DNA of 64,000 nucleotides from [Empedobacter] haloabium (GTDB taxonomy: Bacteria; Pseudomonadota; Gammaproteobacteria; Burkholderiales; Burkholderiaceae_D), in NCBI GenBank assembly GCA_008011715.2, contig CP136508.1:3038001-3102000 (forward strand). Reading direction: 5' to 3'. Below are positions 34,908-44,394 of the stretch, in pieces. Numbering within the stretch: the first letter of the stretch is position 1; each line of letters starts with the position of its first letter. The translations under genes were made by a program, and so were the position numbers. The notes under the pieces are model-generated. The model was not told the DNA's origin and searched no databases. It was given only the letters and a program-made list of their open reading frames with translations.

Positions 34908-36143
34908 ATGACCATCCCGTCCGGACGCTGCGTCGTCCTGGCCGCGGTATCGGCGTTGGCACTGCGTTGCGGCCCCGCCGCGGCGCAGGCGACGCCTGCC
35001 GCCCAGCCCCCGTTGACATTGCAGGCCGCCATCGCGCTGGCCACGATGCACCACCCGGCATTGCGCGCCGCCGCGCACGACGCGGCCGCCAATACGGCCG
35101 CCATCGAGCAGGCCCGCCAGTTGCCCAATCCCGAACTGTCGTACCTGCGCGAAGGGCGCGACCCCGGCAGCCGTACCACCACCATTCAACTGAGCCAGCC
35201 GATCGAACTGGGTGGCAAGCGCCAGGCGCGCGTCGCGCTGGCCCAGGCCGGCCTGGACGTCGCGCTCGGCGAGCGCCGGCTGCGCCAGCAGGGGCTGCGC
35301 GCCGACGTCATCGCCGCCTACTTCGACACCCTGGTCGCGCAGGAGCGCGCGGCATTGGCGCGGGAGGCGGCGGCATTGGCCGAGCGCAGCGCCGACGTGG
35401 TAGCGCGCCGCGTGGCGGCCGGCAAGGCCTCGCCGGTGGACGCCGCGCGCGCCCGCCTGGTGCCGGCCGACGCGCGCATCGAACGCGATCGCGCGGCCAC
35501 CGCGCTGGCCATCGCACGCCAGCGCCTGGAGTTCCTGGTCGGCACGCCGTTGGCCGCGCGCCCGCTGGCAAGCGTCGATACCGAGCCCCCACCCGTCGTG
35601 GCGGCGGACGCCGACCATGCGCCGGCGGTGCGCCGCGCCGGCAGCGAACTGGCGCTGCAGCGGGCCCGCGCCGACGTCGAGCGCGCCGCGCGCATGCCAG
35701 ACCTGACGCTGACGGTAGGCAGCCAGCGCGACGACCAGCTGGCGCGCCGCCAGGCCGTGGTCGGCGTGGCGATCCCGCTGCCGCTGTTCAACCGCAACGG
35801 CGGCAACGTGGCGGCGGCACGCGAACGCGCCGCCCAGGCCCAGGCGCAGCTGGAAGCGGCCAGGCTGGAAGCGGCCATGGCGCTGGGCGCCGCGCAATTA
35901 CGCCAGGCCCAGGCGCGCGCCGAGGCGGCGCTGCTGGCGCAAACCGTGGTGCCGGATGCGCGCAGCGTGTACGAGTCCGCGCTGAAGGGCTTCGAGTACG
36001 GCAAGTTCGCCTTCCTCGACGTGCTGGACGCGCAGCGCACGCTGCTGCAAGCCCGCACGCGCCACCTGCAGGCCTTGCAGGAAGCCTGGGCCGCCCGCGC
36101 CGAACTCGAACAATTCGCCGGCGACGGCAAGGAGCAGCCATGA
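34908..36143 (+). CDS. czcC: CzcC-type outer-membrane channel
   Basis: A TolC-family outer-membrane factor of 411 residues that forms the exit duct of the Czc complex. It has a signal peptide and two repeated outer-membrane-efflux helical halves (LQAAIALATMHHPALRAAAH and DLTLTVGSQRDDQLARRQAV). The end contains FEYGKFAFLDVLDAQRTLLQ, typical of CzcC. It overlaps czcB by four bases (ATGA). Confidence 0.92.
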   Translation: MTIPSGRCVVLAAVSALALRCGPAAAQATPAAQPPLTLQAAIALATMHHPALRAAAHDAAANTAAIEQARQLPNPELSYLREGRDPGSRTTTIQLSQPIELGGKRQARVALAQAGLDVALGERRLRQQGLRADVIAAYFDTLVAQERAALAREAAALAERSADVVARRVAAGKASPVDAARARLVPADARIERDRAATALAIARQRLEFLVGTPLAARPLASVDTEPPPVVAADADHAPAVRRAGSELALQRARADVERAARMPDLTLTVGSQRDDQLARRQAVVGVAIPLPLFNRNGGNVAAARERAAQAQAQLEAARLEAAMALGAAQLRQAQARAEAALLAQTVVPDARSVYESALKGFEYGKFAFLDVLDAQRTLLQARTRHLQALQEAWAARAELEQFAGDGKEQP

Positions 36144-37345
36144 CCCGGACCCAGAAACGCCTGATCGCGCTGATGTGCGTGATCGCGGCCGCGCTCGCGC
36201 TTGCCCTGTGGTGGCGTACACCCGCCGGCACCGAGCCGGAAGGCCATGCCGGGCACGCCGACTCGCACGGTCACGACGACCGCCATCCCGAGGCGCCGCT
36301 CGCCGAGGCGGACGACGACAGCAGCATTGCGATGACACAGGCCCAGGTGCGCGCCAACGGCATCGGCATCGACACGGCGCGCCCGGCCGCCATCCAGGAA
36401 CGGCTGCACCTGCCGGCCCAGGTCAAGGTCGATGGCGAACGCACGGTCGCCGTGGCGGCGCCGGCGGCCGGAATCGTGCAATCCGTGCTCGTATCGCCCG
36501 GCAGCGCCGTGCGCAAGGGCGAGCCGCTGCTGGTGCTGCGCAGTCCGGAAGTGGCGCAATGGCGTGCCGACGCGGCCAGCGCACGACAGCGCATGCTGCT
36601 GGCGCAATCGGTGCATGAACGCGAACGCAAGCTGTGGCAAGAGCAGATCTCGGCACGGCAGGACCTGGAAGCGGCCGAGACGGCGCTGCGCGAGGCGCGC
36701 ATCGTCTATCAGGCGGCACGCCAGCGGCTGGCGGCGCTGGGCATTGCCGATGGCGACGAGCAGCTGGCGACGGTAACGCTGCGCGCCCCGCTGGCGGGCG
36801 TCGTGATCGAACGGCCGGCGGTCGCCGGCCAGGCGATCGACGGCAGCACGGCGCTGCTGACGATCGCCGACCTGTCGCGCGTGTGGATCGAGGCCGCGGT
36901 GGCGTCGGCCGACCTGGCCCAGGTGGCGCCAGGCATGCCCGCCACGGTCACGGCGGCGGCGTTGCCGGGCGAGGTGGCGGGCAGCGTCTCGTACGTCGGC
37001 CCGGTGCTGGGCGAGGCGACGCGCATGGCGACCGCACGCGTGGCCTTGCCGAATCCGGGGTTGCGGCTGCGGCCCGGCATGCTGGCCACCGTCGACCTGC
37101 TGGGCCAGCCCCTGCAAGCGCCGGTCACGGTCGCCAACGATGCGATCCAGACGATCCACGAGCGCACCGTGGTGTTCGAGCGCACGCCGGCGGGCTTTCG
37201 CGCCACGCCGGTACAGGTGGGCCGCTCGGACGGCAAGCGCAGCGAGATCGTCAAGGGGCTGCCGGCCGGCGCCCGCATTGCCGCCGCCGGCAGCTATCTC
37301 CTCAAGGCCGACCTCGGGAAGTCCGAGGCCGAGCATGACCACTGA
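36140..37345 (+). CDS. czcB: CzcB-type periplasmic adaptor
   Basis: A membrane-fusion protein of 401 residues linking the RND pump with the outer-membrane channel. One N-terminal span is followed by a His-rich stretch (EGHAGHADSHGHDDRHPE), common in CzcB. The lipoyl/barrel-sandwich domain, hairpin and beta-barrel follow (TLRAPLAGVVIERPAVAGQA). The tail AEHDH may also bind metal. The start ATG 36140 overlaps the czcC stop. Confidence 0.93.
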   Translation: MTRTQKRLIALMCVIAAALALALWWRTPAGTEPEGHAGHADSHGHDDRHPEAPLAEADDDSSIAMTQAQVRANGIGIDTARPAAIQERLHLPAQVKVDGERTVAVAAPAAGIVQSVLVSPGSAVRKGEPLLVLRSPEVAQWRADAASARQRMLLAQSVHERERKLWQEQISARQDLEAAETALREARIVYQAARQRLAALGIADGDEQLATVTLRAPLAGVVIERPAVAGQAIDGSTALLTIADLSRVWIEAAVASADLAQVAPGMPATVTAAALPGEVAGSVSYVGPVLGEATRMATARVALPNPGLRLRPGMLATVDLLGQPLQAPVTVANDAIQTIHERTVVFERTPAGFRATPVQVGRSDGKRSEIVKGLPAGARIAAAGSYLLKADLGKSEAEHDH

Positions 37346-37354
37346 GGGGGCGCC

Positions 37355-40300
37355 ATGTATGAACGACTGATTGCTTTTGCCATCGCGCGGCGCTGGCTGG
37401 TGCTGTTCGTGGTGCTGGCCGCGGCCCTGGTCGGGGTAGCCAGCTTCCGCCACCTGCCGATCGACGCCGTGCCCGATATCACCAACGTGCAGGTGCAGAT
37501 CAACACCGCGGCGCCGGGCTACTCGCCGGCCGAGGTGGAGCAGCGCATCACCTATCCCATCGAAACCGTGATGGCCGGCCTGCCGCGGCTGGAACAGACC
37601 CGCTCGCTTTCGAAGTACGGCCTGTCGCAGGTGACGATCGTGTTCCGCGACGGCACCGACATCCATTTCGCCCGCCAGCTCGTGGGCGAACGGCTGCAGC
37701 AGGCGCGTTCCCGCCTGCCCGCCGGTCTCGAACCGGGCCTGGGCCCGCTGGCGACGGGCCTGGGCGAGATCTTCTACTGGACCGTCGAGGCCACCGACAG
37801 CGCGCGCAAGCCGGACGGCACGCCGTACACGCCGACGGACCTGCGCGAGATCCAGGACTGGATCGTGGCGCCGCAGCTGCGCGGCGTGGCCGGGGTGACG
37901 GAGGTGAACACGATCGGCGGCTACCTGAAGGAATACCAGGTGGCGCCGGACCTGGCGCGCCTGGCGGCGCATGGCCTGGCGCTGGCCGACGTCGTGACGG
38001 CGCTGGAGCGCAACAACGGCAATGCCGGCGCCGGCTATATCGAACGGGGCGGCGAACAGTACGTGGTGCGCACGCCCGGGCAGTTGCGCACGCTGGACGA
38101 GATCCGCGACATCGTGCTGCGCGTCGTCGACGGCGCGCCGGTACGCATCCGCGACGTCGCACAGGTCCAGCTGGGGCGCGAGCTGCGCACCGGTGCCGCC
38201 ACCGAGAACGGCCGCGAGGTCGTGCTGGGCGCCGTCTTCATGCTGATGGGCGAGAACAGCCGCGCCGTGGCCGACGCGGCGCAGCGCCGGCTGCAGGAGG
38301 TCAACCGCTCGCTGCCGCCGGGTATCCGCGCCCTGCCCGTGTACGACCGCTCGGTGCTCGTCAACAAGGCCATCGCCACCGTGCGCGCCAACCTGGTCGA
38401 GGGCGCGCTGCTGGTCATCGCCATCCTGTTCGCCTTCCTCGGCAACCTGCGCGCGGCCCTGATCACGGCGCTCGTCATTCCGCTGACGATGCTGCTGGTG
38501 TTCACCGGCATGGTGCAGGCCGGCGTCAGCGCCAACCTGATGAGCCTTGGCGCGCTGGACTTCGGCATCATCGTCGACGGCGCCGTCGTCATCGTCGAGA
38601 ACTGCATCCGCCGGCTGGCGCACGCGCAGGCCGCCGCCGGGCGCGCGCTGACGCGCGACGAGCGGCTGCGCGAGGTGGCGGCCGCCGCGGCGGAGGCGCG
38701 CCGGCCATTGTTGTTCGGCCAGCTGATCATCATGACGGTCTACCTGCCGATCTTCGCGCTGGCCGGCATCGAAGGCCGCATGTTCCATCCGATGGCGATC
38801 ACCGTCGTGCTGGCACTGGCGGCGGCGATGATCCTGTCCGTCACGTTCGTGCCGGCCGCCGTCGCGCTGTGGGTCACGCAGCCCGTGGCCGAGCGCGAGA
38901 ATCGCGTCATGGCCCACGCGCGCAGGCTGTACGATCCGGCGCTGGACTGGGTCATGCGCAACCGCCCGGTCGCGCTGACGTTTGCCGGCTTGGTGGTCCT
39001 GTTGTCGGGTCTCCTGGCCACACGGCTCGGCACGGAATTCGCGCCCAACCTGAACGAGGGCGACCTGGCCGTGCTGACCTTGCGCATCCCCGGCACCAGC
39101 CTGGAACAGTCGGTGCGGATGCAGCAGCAACTGGAGCGCACGCTGTTGCAGCAGTTCCCCGAGATCGAGCGGATGTTCGCGCGCATCGGTACCTCGGAGG
39201 TGGCGACCGATCCGATGCCGCCCAACGCGGCGGACAGCTACATCATGCTGCGGCCCGAATCGCAATGGCCGCGGCCACGCCGCACGCATGCGCAACTGGT
39301 GGCGGCGATCACGGCAGCGGCCAACGCGGTCCCCGGCAACAACTACGAGTTCTCGCAGCCGATCCAGCTGCGTTTCAACGAGCTGATCTCCGGCGTGCGC
39401 AGCGACGTGGCCGTGAAAGTGTTCGGCGACGATCCCGCCGGGATGCAGGCCACGGCGCAGCAGGTGGCGCGCGTGCTGGGCCGCCTGCCCGGCGCCGCCG
39501 AGGTCAAGGTGGAGCAAACCGAGGGACTGCCGGCGCTGACCCTGGAGGTGGACCGGTTAAGGGCGGCGCGCCATGGGCTGAACGTGGCGGACGTGCAGGA
39601 GGCGTTCGGCACCCTGGTGGGCGGGCGCGACGTCGGCGTCGTCTACGAGGGCGATCGTCGCTTCGCCATCACCGTGCGCCTGGCCGACGGCGTGCGCAGC
39701 GACATCGAGACGCTGCGCCAGCTGCCGATCGCGCTGCCGCCTCGCGATGGCCGCGTTGCCAGCATCCCGCTGGCGGAGATCGCGACCTTGCGCTTCGTGC
39801 CGGAGCCCAGCCAGGTCAGCCGCGAGAACGGCAAGCGCCGCGTCGTCGTCACCGCCAACGTGCGCGGACGTGACCTGGGCTCGTTCGTGGCCGACCTGCA
39901 GGCGGGGCTGGCCCAGGTGGCGCTGCCGCCCGGGACGTGGCTGACGGTGGGCGGCCAGTTCGAGAACCTGCGCCAGGCCGGACTGCGCCTGGCGCTCGTC
40001 GTGCCGCTGGCCCTGGGCATCGTGCTGACCTTGTTGTACCTGATGTTCCACAGCCTGAAGGACGGCTTGCTGGTGTTTACGGGAATTCCGTTCGCGATGA
40101 CCGGTGGCGTGCTGGCGTTGTGGTTGCGCGGCTTGCCGTTGTCGATTTCGGCGGCGGTCGGCTTCATCGCGCTGTCCGGCGTGGCGGTGCTGAATGGCCT
40201 GGTGATGCTGTCGTTCGTGCGCGCTCTGCGCGACGACGGCATGGCGCCAGCGGCGGCGATGCGCGCCGGCGCCCAGGCGCGCTTGCGGGCGGTGCTGATG

Positions 40301-40492
40301 ACGGCGCTGGTGGCGTCGTTCGGCTTCGTGCCGATGGCACTGGCCACCAGCACGGGTGCCGAGGTGCAGCGACCACTGGCTACCGTCGTCATCGGCGGCA
40401 TCCTGTCGTCCACCGCCTTGACCCTCCTGATCCTGCCCGCGCTGTACACGTGGGCATACCGGGACAAGGCGGACCAGGAGGTCAGAACGTGA
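37355..40492 (+). CDS. czcA: CzcA-type heavy-metal RND efflux pump
   Basis: A complete inner-membrane HME-RND transporter of 1045 residues, the normal size. It has the N-terminal span, periplasmic loops and the TM4 proton-relay motif LDFGIIVDGAVVIVEN. It stands nine bases after czcB in a full czcICBA operon. By family it exports Co, Zn and Cd; the exact ions are not shown. It is a paralogue of the partial pump at 1-2070. Confidence 0.95.
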   Translation: MYERLIAFAIARRWLVLFVVLAAALVGVASFRHLPIDAVPDITNVQVQINTAAPGYSPAEVEQRITYPIETVMAGLPRLEQTRSLSKYGLSQVTIVFRDGTDIHFARQLVGERLQQARSRLPAGLEPGLGPLATGLGEIFYWTVEATDSARKPDGTPYTPTDLREIQDWIVAPQLRGVAGVTEVNTIGGYLKEYQVAPDLARLAAHGLALADVVTALERNNGNAGAGYIERGGEQYVVRTPGQLRTLDEIRDIVLRVVDGAPVRIRDVAQVQLGRELRTGAATENGREVVLGAVFMLMGENSRAVADAAQRRLQEVNRSLPPGIRALPVYDRSVLVNKAIATVRANLVEGALLVIAILFAFLGNLRAALITALVIPLTMLLVFTGMVQAGVSANLMSLGALDFGIIVDGAVVIVENCIRRLAHAQAAAGRALTRDERLREVAAAAAEARRPLLFGQLIIMTVYLPIFALAGIEGRMFHPMAITVVLALAAAMILSVTFVPAAVALWVTQPVAERENRVMAHARRLYDPALDWVMRNRPVALTFAGLVVLLSGLLATRLGTEFAPNLNEGDLAVLTLRIPGTSLEQSVRMQQQLERTLLQQFPEIERMFARIGTSEVATDPMPPNAADSYIMLRPESQWPRPRRTHAQLVAAITAAANAVPGNNYEFSQPIQLRFNELISGVRSDVAVKVFGDDPAGMQATAQQVARVLGRLPGAAEVKVEQTEGLPALTLEVDRLRAARHGLNVADVQEAFGTLVGGRDVGVVYEGDRRFAITVRLADGVRSDIETLRQLPIALPPRDGRVASIPLAEIATLRFVPEPSQVSRENGKRRVVVTANVRGRDLGSFVADLQAGLAQVALPPGTWLTVGGQFENLRQAGLRLALVVPLALGIVLTLLYLMFHSLKDGLLVFTGIPFAMTGGVLALWLRGLPLSISAAVGFIALSGVAVLNGLVMLSFVRALRDDGMAPAAAMRAGAQARLRAVLMTALVASFGFVPMALATSTGAEVQRPLATVVIGGILSSTALTLLILPALYTWAYRDKADQEVRT

Positions 40493-40910
40493 TGTGGACG
40501 GAGGGAGCGCTGCGCTTGCCGGGCCCGTGGTACACGGCTTCGATATTGTTGCCGTCCGGGTCCAGTACGAAGGCGGCGTAATAACCGGGGTGATACGGCC
40601 GCTCGCCCGGGCGGCCGTTGTCGCTGCCGCCCGCCGCCAGCGCCGCGTGGTAGAACCGGGTGACGACGTCCGGGTCGCGCGCCTGGAACGCCAGGTGGTG
40701 GCGCCCCGTCAGCACGCCCTGGGCGGCCGGGCTGTCGCTGCTCGAGACGAACAGCTCGTCGGCCCAGAAGAAGCCGGGACCTTCGCCGCCCAGCGGGATG
40801 TCCAGCACCTCGAAGATGGCGCTGTAGAAGCGCTGCGCGGCCGGCAGGTCGCGCACCACCAGCTGGACGTGGTCGATCAGCCGGCCCCGATGTATCTCGC
40901 CTGTTTCCAT
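40482..40910 (-). CDS. VOC-family (glyoxalase-like) protein
   Basis: A 142-residue protein with two beta-alpha-beta-beta-beta units of the vicinal oxygen chelate fold. Possible metal ligands are His in DHVQLVVRDLPAAQRFY, His in HHLAFQARD and Glu in NNIEAVYHG. The start ATG 40910 is preferred because it follows GGGAGC and fits the family; a longer reading adds 22 poor residues. Its 3' end overlaps the end of czcA by 11 bases on the opposite strand. The substrate is unknown. Confidence 0.85.
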   Translation of the reverse strand: METGEIHRGRLIDHVQLVVRDLPAAQRFYSAIFEVLDIPLGGEGPGFFWADELFVSSSDSPAAQGVLTGRHHLAFQARDPDVVTRFYHAALAAGGSDNGRPGERPYHPGYYAAFVLDPDGNNIEAVYHGPGKRSAPSVHITF

Positions 40911-41010
40911 GTTTGCTCCCGTGACGGTTGAGTTACGGAACAACGCCATGGCCGAGTACGCCTGGCGCCCCGCCACAGTGTAGAAGCAAAGCAGGCGCGG
41001 GGCAATATGC

Positions 41011-41466
41011 TTACTTGACGGTCACCTTCAGCGGGATCTTCCACGGCGAACCGTCCACCGGGCTGCGGCAGACCGTCGGGTCGTCGTAGCACAGGCGCAG
41101 TTCCAGGTTGCTGCTGTATTCGCCGGCTTTCAGCGTGGGCGAGGTGCGCAGCGTGGCCGTGTAGCTCATGCTGGAATTGGCGACGACGCGCGTATCGGTC
41201 GTGACGACGCCTTGGGTATCGATGATGGCGATATTGAAGACGCGCTCGATGACCTTGCTCGACGTGGCCGTGATCGAGAACGACTGGGATTGACCGACGC
41301 TGGCGCTGACGCTTGGCGCCGCCGGCGTGATCGCCAGCCAGGATTGGTTCGGTTGCGCGACCGGGGTGCCGGCGCCGTTGCCGCTGTCATCGCCGCCACC
41401 GCCGCCGCACGCGGTCAGGGCCAGCAGGCAGAGGCTGCCCGCCAGGGTTTTGCTCATCTCTTTCAT
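41011..41466 (-). CDS. Small surface lipoprotein
   Basis: A 151-residue protein with a lipoprotein signal (LCLLALTACGGGGG, lipobox LTAC followed by a Gly run). The mature part is a single beta-rich domain, perhaps Ig-like (SFSITATSSKVIERVFNIAI). There are two cysteines near the end (LRLCYDDPTVC). An AT-rich promoter-like region lies upstream around 41480-41510. It stands alone; function unknown. Confidence 0.7.
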   Translation of the reverse strand: MKEMSKTLAGSLCLLALTACGGGGGDDSGNGAGTPVAQPNQSWLAITPAAPSVSASVGQSQSFSITATSSKVIERVFNIAIIDTQGVVTTDTRVVANSSMSYTATLRTSPTLKAGEYSSNLELRLCYDDPTVCRSPVDGSPWKIPLKVTVK

Positions 41467-41767
41467 GTGGTTTCGGAACTTTATGTAGTTATATAAAAAG
41501 AACTTTCGATTGTATCACGGCAATTCTTTTTTGGTAACTGTCAGGACGCCGTCGGCGGCGGGTCGGCGCGCGGTCAGCGCCGTAGGGCCGGCCAGCCAGT
41601 CGGCCATTTCGCTCCCGGCGGCAGCGGCAGGGCGCACCAGTGCGCGCATGTATGGAACAGCAGCGCGGCCGCTCCCTGCGGGCGCTTGCCGCATGCGTGC
41701 CGGGCGGCGCCGGCGCGAAGCGGCCCGTCGGCACGACAGCAGCTACAGCGTGATCACACCGTATGGG
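41467..41767. other. Gene-free stretch
   Basis: About 300 bases. The first 50 are AT-rich and probably hold the promoter of the lipoprotein gene on the minus strand. The rest is GC-rich and shows no protein that could be recognised. Confidence 0.4.
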
Positions 41768-42940
41768 TCAAGCAGCGCCCGACTCGTCCTCCGCCTGCAG
41801 GGCCGCGCCCTGCTCGGCCGGCGCAGCCTGCCGCAGGGGCGTGGCCGCGTGCACGCGCTGCGGCAGCGGCTGCGCGTTGCGTTCGGCGGCGAGCCGGGCC
41901 GACAAGTCGAAATAGCAGTTGGCGATCTGCGACGCCACCCGCTGCCAGGTGTACTGGTCCACCAGCGCCCGCACTGCGGCCCGATCGGGCGGCTCGGCCA
42001 GGAACTGCTGGATGGCCGCGCGCTGCCCCACGGCGTCGTGCCACGCCACTTTGCGCAGCGCGAAGGCGCTTTCGCGCAGGTCCAGCGCGTTCTCGTCCGT
42101 CATGACGACGGGTGTGCCGGCGGCCAGCGCCTCCAGCACGGCCAGCGGAAAGACCTCGCCGTGGCTGGGCAAGGCCACCACCGAGGCGGCGGCGAAGGCC
42201 CCCGCCAGCAGCGGGTCCTGGTGCTGCAGCTCGCCCAGCCAGCGTACCCAGGGCGAGCGCAGCACGGCATCCAGGTAGCCCTGGTCGGCGCGTGCGCAGC
42301 GGCCGATAAGCACGATGGGCAGGTCCAGCCCTTCCAGCGCCTGTACCAGCCCGAGCTGGTTCTTGTACGGGCTGATCGTCCCGGCCATCAGCACGAACGG
42401 CCCCGTGATGCCGGTACGATGGCGGAACAGTTCCGGCCGGGCCATGAAGAACTGCCGGCTGATCCCGTTCGGGAACACGCGGATCTTCGAGGCTTCGATC
42501 AGGAACCCGGACATGATGGCGTCGCGCTCCGGTTCGCCCAGCGCGATGACGAGGCGTGCCAATTGCAGCGCCTTCTTGGTCTGGGCATAGCTGGTTTGCA
42601 CGTGCCAGGCCGTCAGCCGGCCGGCCAGCCGGTCCGCCACGCGGGCCCGAAAGCCCGAGGCGCGGTCCCAGCCGGGCGACAGCAGCGGCGAGAGCACCAC
42701 GGGAACGCCCATCTCGCTGGCCGCCTCCACCACCCGGTAGTTGCCGTTGATGGCGGAGAACACATGGATCAGGTCGTAGCTATCAAGCCGCTCGCGGTTC
42801 GGGTCGACCAGCTCGGCCTGCAACGGATGGGCGGCGTCCTGGCCCAGCCGGTTCAGCGCCGCAATGGTTTCCCGCACCTGCACCTGCAGGCCGCCCTCGC
42901 GCTGGAACAGCATCGGGTACGACAGTATGCCTACACGCAT
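41768..42940 (-). CDS. Glycosyltransferase family 4 protein
   Basis: A 390-residue GT-B glycosyltransferase. The start MRVGILSYPMLFQREGGLQ and the C-terminal donor site (GEVFPLAVLEALAAGTPVVM, EX7E type) are typical of GT4. ATG 42940 has a GAGGAGG site; the frame is open further upstream only as a shadow of the flippase gene. It is the last gene of a three-gene operon with the flippase and the GT2-GT4 fusion, so it adds a sugar to a lipid-linked exopolysaccharide unit. Confidence 0.88.
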   Translation of the reverse strand: MRVGILSYPMLFQREGGLQVQVRETIAALNRLGQDAAHPLQAELVDPNRERLDSYDLIHVFSAINGNYRVVEAASEMGVPVVLSPLLSPGWDRASGFRARVADRLAGRLTAWHVQTSYAQTKKALQLARLVIALGEPERDAIMSGFLIEASKIRVFPNGISRQFFMARPELFRHRTGITGPFVLMAGTISPYKNQLGLVQALEGLDLPIVLIGRCARADQGYLDAVLRSPWVRWLGELQHQDPLLAGAFAAASVVALPSHGEVFPLAVLEALAAGTPVVMTDENALDLRESAFALRKVAWHDAVGQRAAIQQFLAEPPDRAAVRALVDQYTWQRVASQIANCYFDLSARLAAERNAQPLPQRVHAATPLRQAAPAEQGAALQAEDESGAA

Positions 42941-42942
42941 GA

Positions 42943-44394
42943 TCACCCTCCTCGTCTGACGACATCGCCGCGCACCACCTTGCGCCACGCACATTCGATT
43001 TCCCGTGCCAGCGGATGCCGGCACAGAACGATTCCCGCCAGCCACAGCGGCACGGCGCCCGCGACCGCGACCAGCAATTGCGCCGTGCCGGGAGGGAGCG
43101 CCAGCACGGCCGCCAGCGGCGCCAGGCTCGTCAGCGCCGTCACTACGGCACTGCGTGCCACCGCCGCCAGCAGGGCCGCGCCGCCAATGCCGGCAAATTG
43201 CTCCAGGTAACGCCAGGTCAGCCAGCAGCGGAACACGGAACCGAGCACGACGGCGGCGGCGACCCAATGCAGACTTACCAGCGCGGCCGGCAGCACCGCC
43301 GCCACCCGCACGGCGACGGCCAGTGTGTCGAGCCGGGCCTGGACGCGCACCTGCCCTGCCGCCACGAACAGGTAGCGGGCCATGCTGAACATGCTATACA
43401 GTGCCGCGGAGCAGCACATGATGCGGATCAATCCCGCCGCCCCCTCCCACTGCTCGCCGTACAGTATGTTGATGATCGGCAACGCCAGCAGGGCCAGGAG
43501 GGCGAAAAAGGGCCAGGCCACGGCGGTCATGCAGCTGACCGTCAGCAGGTAGCTCGCACGCAGATCGCGGCCCGCCCGGGCCTGCGCGGCAAACAGCGGC
43601 AGCATGACGGGCGCGATGGCGCTGGTGACGGCCTGGCTGAACAAGCTCAGCAGACCCTGTGCCTTGCCGAACAGCGCCACGTCGGCTACGCCCAGCAGCT
43701 TGCCGACGATCAGGTCGGGTGCCGCGACGCCGGCCTCGTCGATCACATTGCCCCCTGTCGCCGGCACGCCGAAGCGGAGCACGTCGCGTACACCGGCCAG
43801 CGCCGGCAGCCAGGGCAGCTCGGCCGGCCGCAGCGGCAGGCTGACGGCGAACGCCGTCAACGTGGCCGCCGCCGCCCCCCAGGCCAGACTCAGGCAGCCA
43901 TATCCATGCGCTGCCAGCCACAAGGTGCACAGCAGCTGCGCGCCGGCGTGCGCCGTGTTGATGACGTAGATCGACGCCAGCCGCAACTGGCGGCGCAGCA
44001 GCGACAGCGTCAGCGCCGTGAACGGCAGCAGCACGAAGTTCAGCGCCAGCAGGCGCAGCACGTCGCGCAGGCGCGGCTCGCCGTAGAATGCCGCCACCGG
44101 CCCGCTGGCGCACAGCACGAGCAGTGCCAGCAGCCAGGCGCTGGCCAGGGCGACCGCCAGCGCAGCGCGCAGCTGCGCGCGCCCCAGCGCAGGGGCCGCG
44201 ACGACATATTGCCCGACGCCGAAGTCGCGCAGTACCTGCGCCAGCCCGACCAGCACGGCACCGATCGAATACACGCCGATGTCGGCCGGCGCCAGCATGC
44301 GCGCGATCAGCATCGAGCCCACGGTGGCGATCAGCAGCGCCGTATAGCGCTCGCCGAACGAAAACAGCAGCGAGCGGCGCGCCGTGCCCATCAC
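42943..44394 (-). CDS. Polysaccharide flippase (Wzx-like)
   Basis: A 483-residue membrane protein with 12-14 spans of the MOP/oligosaccharide flippase family. The N-terminal block (MLIARMLAPADIGVYSIGAV) and the middle region (LLGVADVALFGKAQGLLSLF) are characteristic. It should move lipid-linked glycan units across the inner membrane. The start overlaps the preceding fusion gene by four bases, and its stop is two bases before the GT4 start. Confidence 0.88.
   Translation of the reverse strand: MMGTARRSLLFSFGERYTALLIATVGSMLIARMLAPADIGVYSIGAVLVGLAQVLRDFGVGQYVVAAPALGRAQLRAALAVALASAWLLALLVLCASGPVAAFYGEPRLRDVLRLLALNFVLLPFTALTLSLLRRQLRLASIYVINTAHAGAQLLCTLWLAAHGYGCLSLAWGAAAATLTAFAVSLPLRPAELPWLPALAGVRDVLRFGVPATGGNVIDEAGVAAPDLIVGKLLGVADVALFGKAQGLLSLFSQAVTSAIAPVMLPLFAAQARAGRDLRASYLLTVSCMTAVAWPFFALLALLALPIINILYGEQWEGAAGLIRIMCCSAALYSMFSMARYLFVAAGQVRVQARLDTLAVAVRVAAVLPAALVSLHWVAAAVVLGSVFRCWLTWRYLEQFAGIGGAALLAAVARSAVVTALTSLAPLAAVLALPPGTAQLLVAVAGAVPLWLAGIVLCRHPLAREIECAWRKVVRGDVVRRGG

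Noticed and set aside
35318..39517. A very long open frame on the minus strand opposite czcCBA
   Set aside because: It is rich in Arg, Gly, His and Gln with no domain, and lies exactly opposite three well-recognised genes. It is a high-GC antisense shadow.
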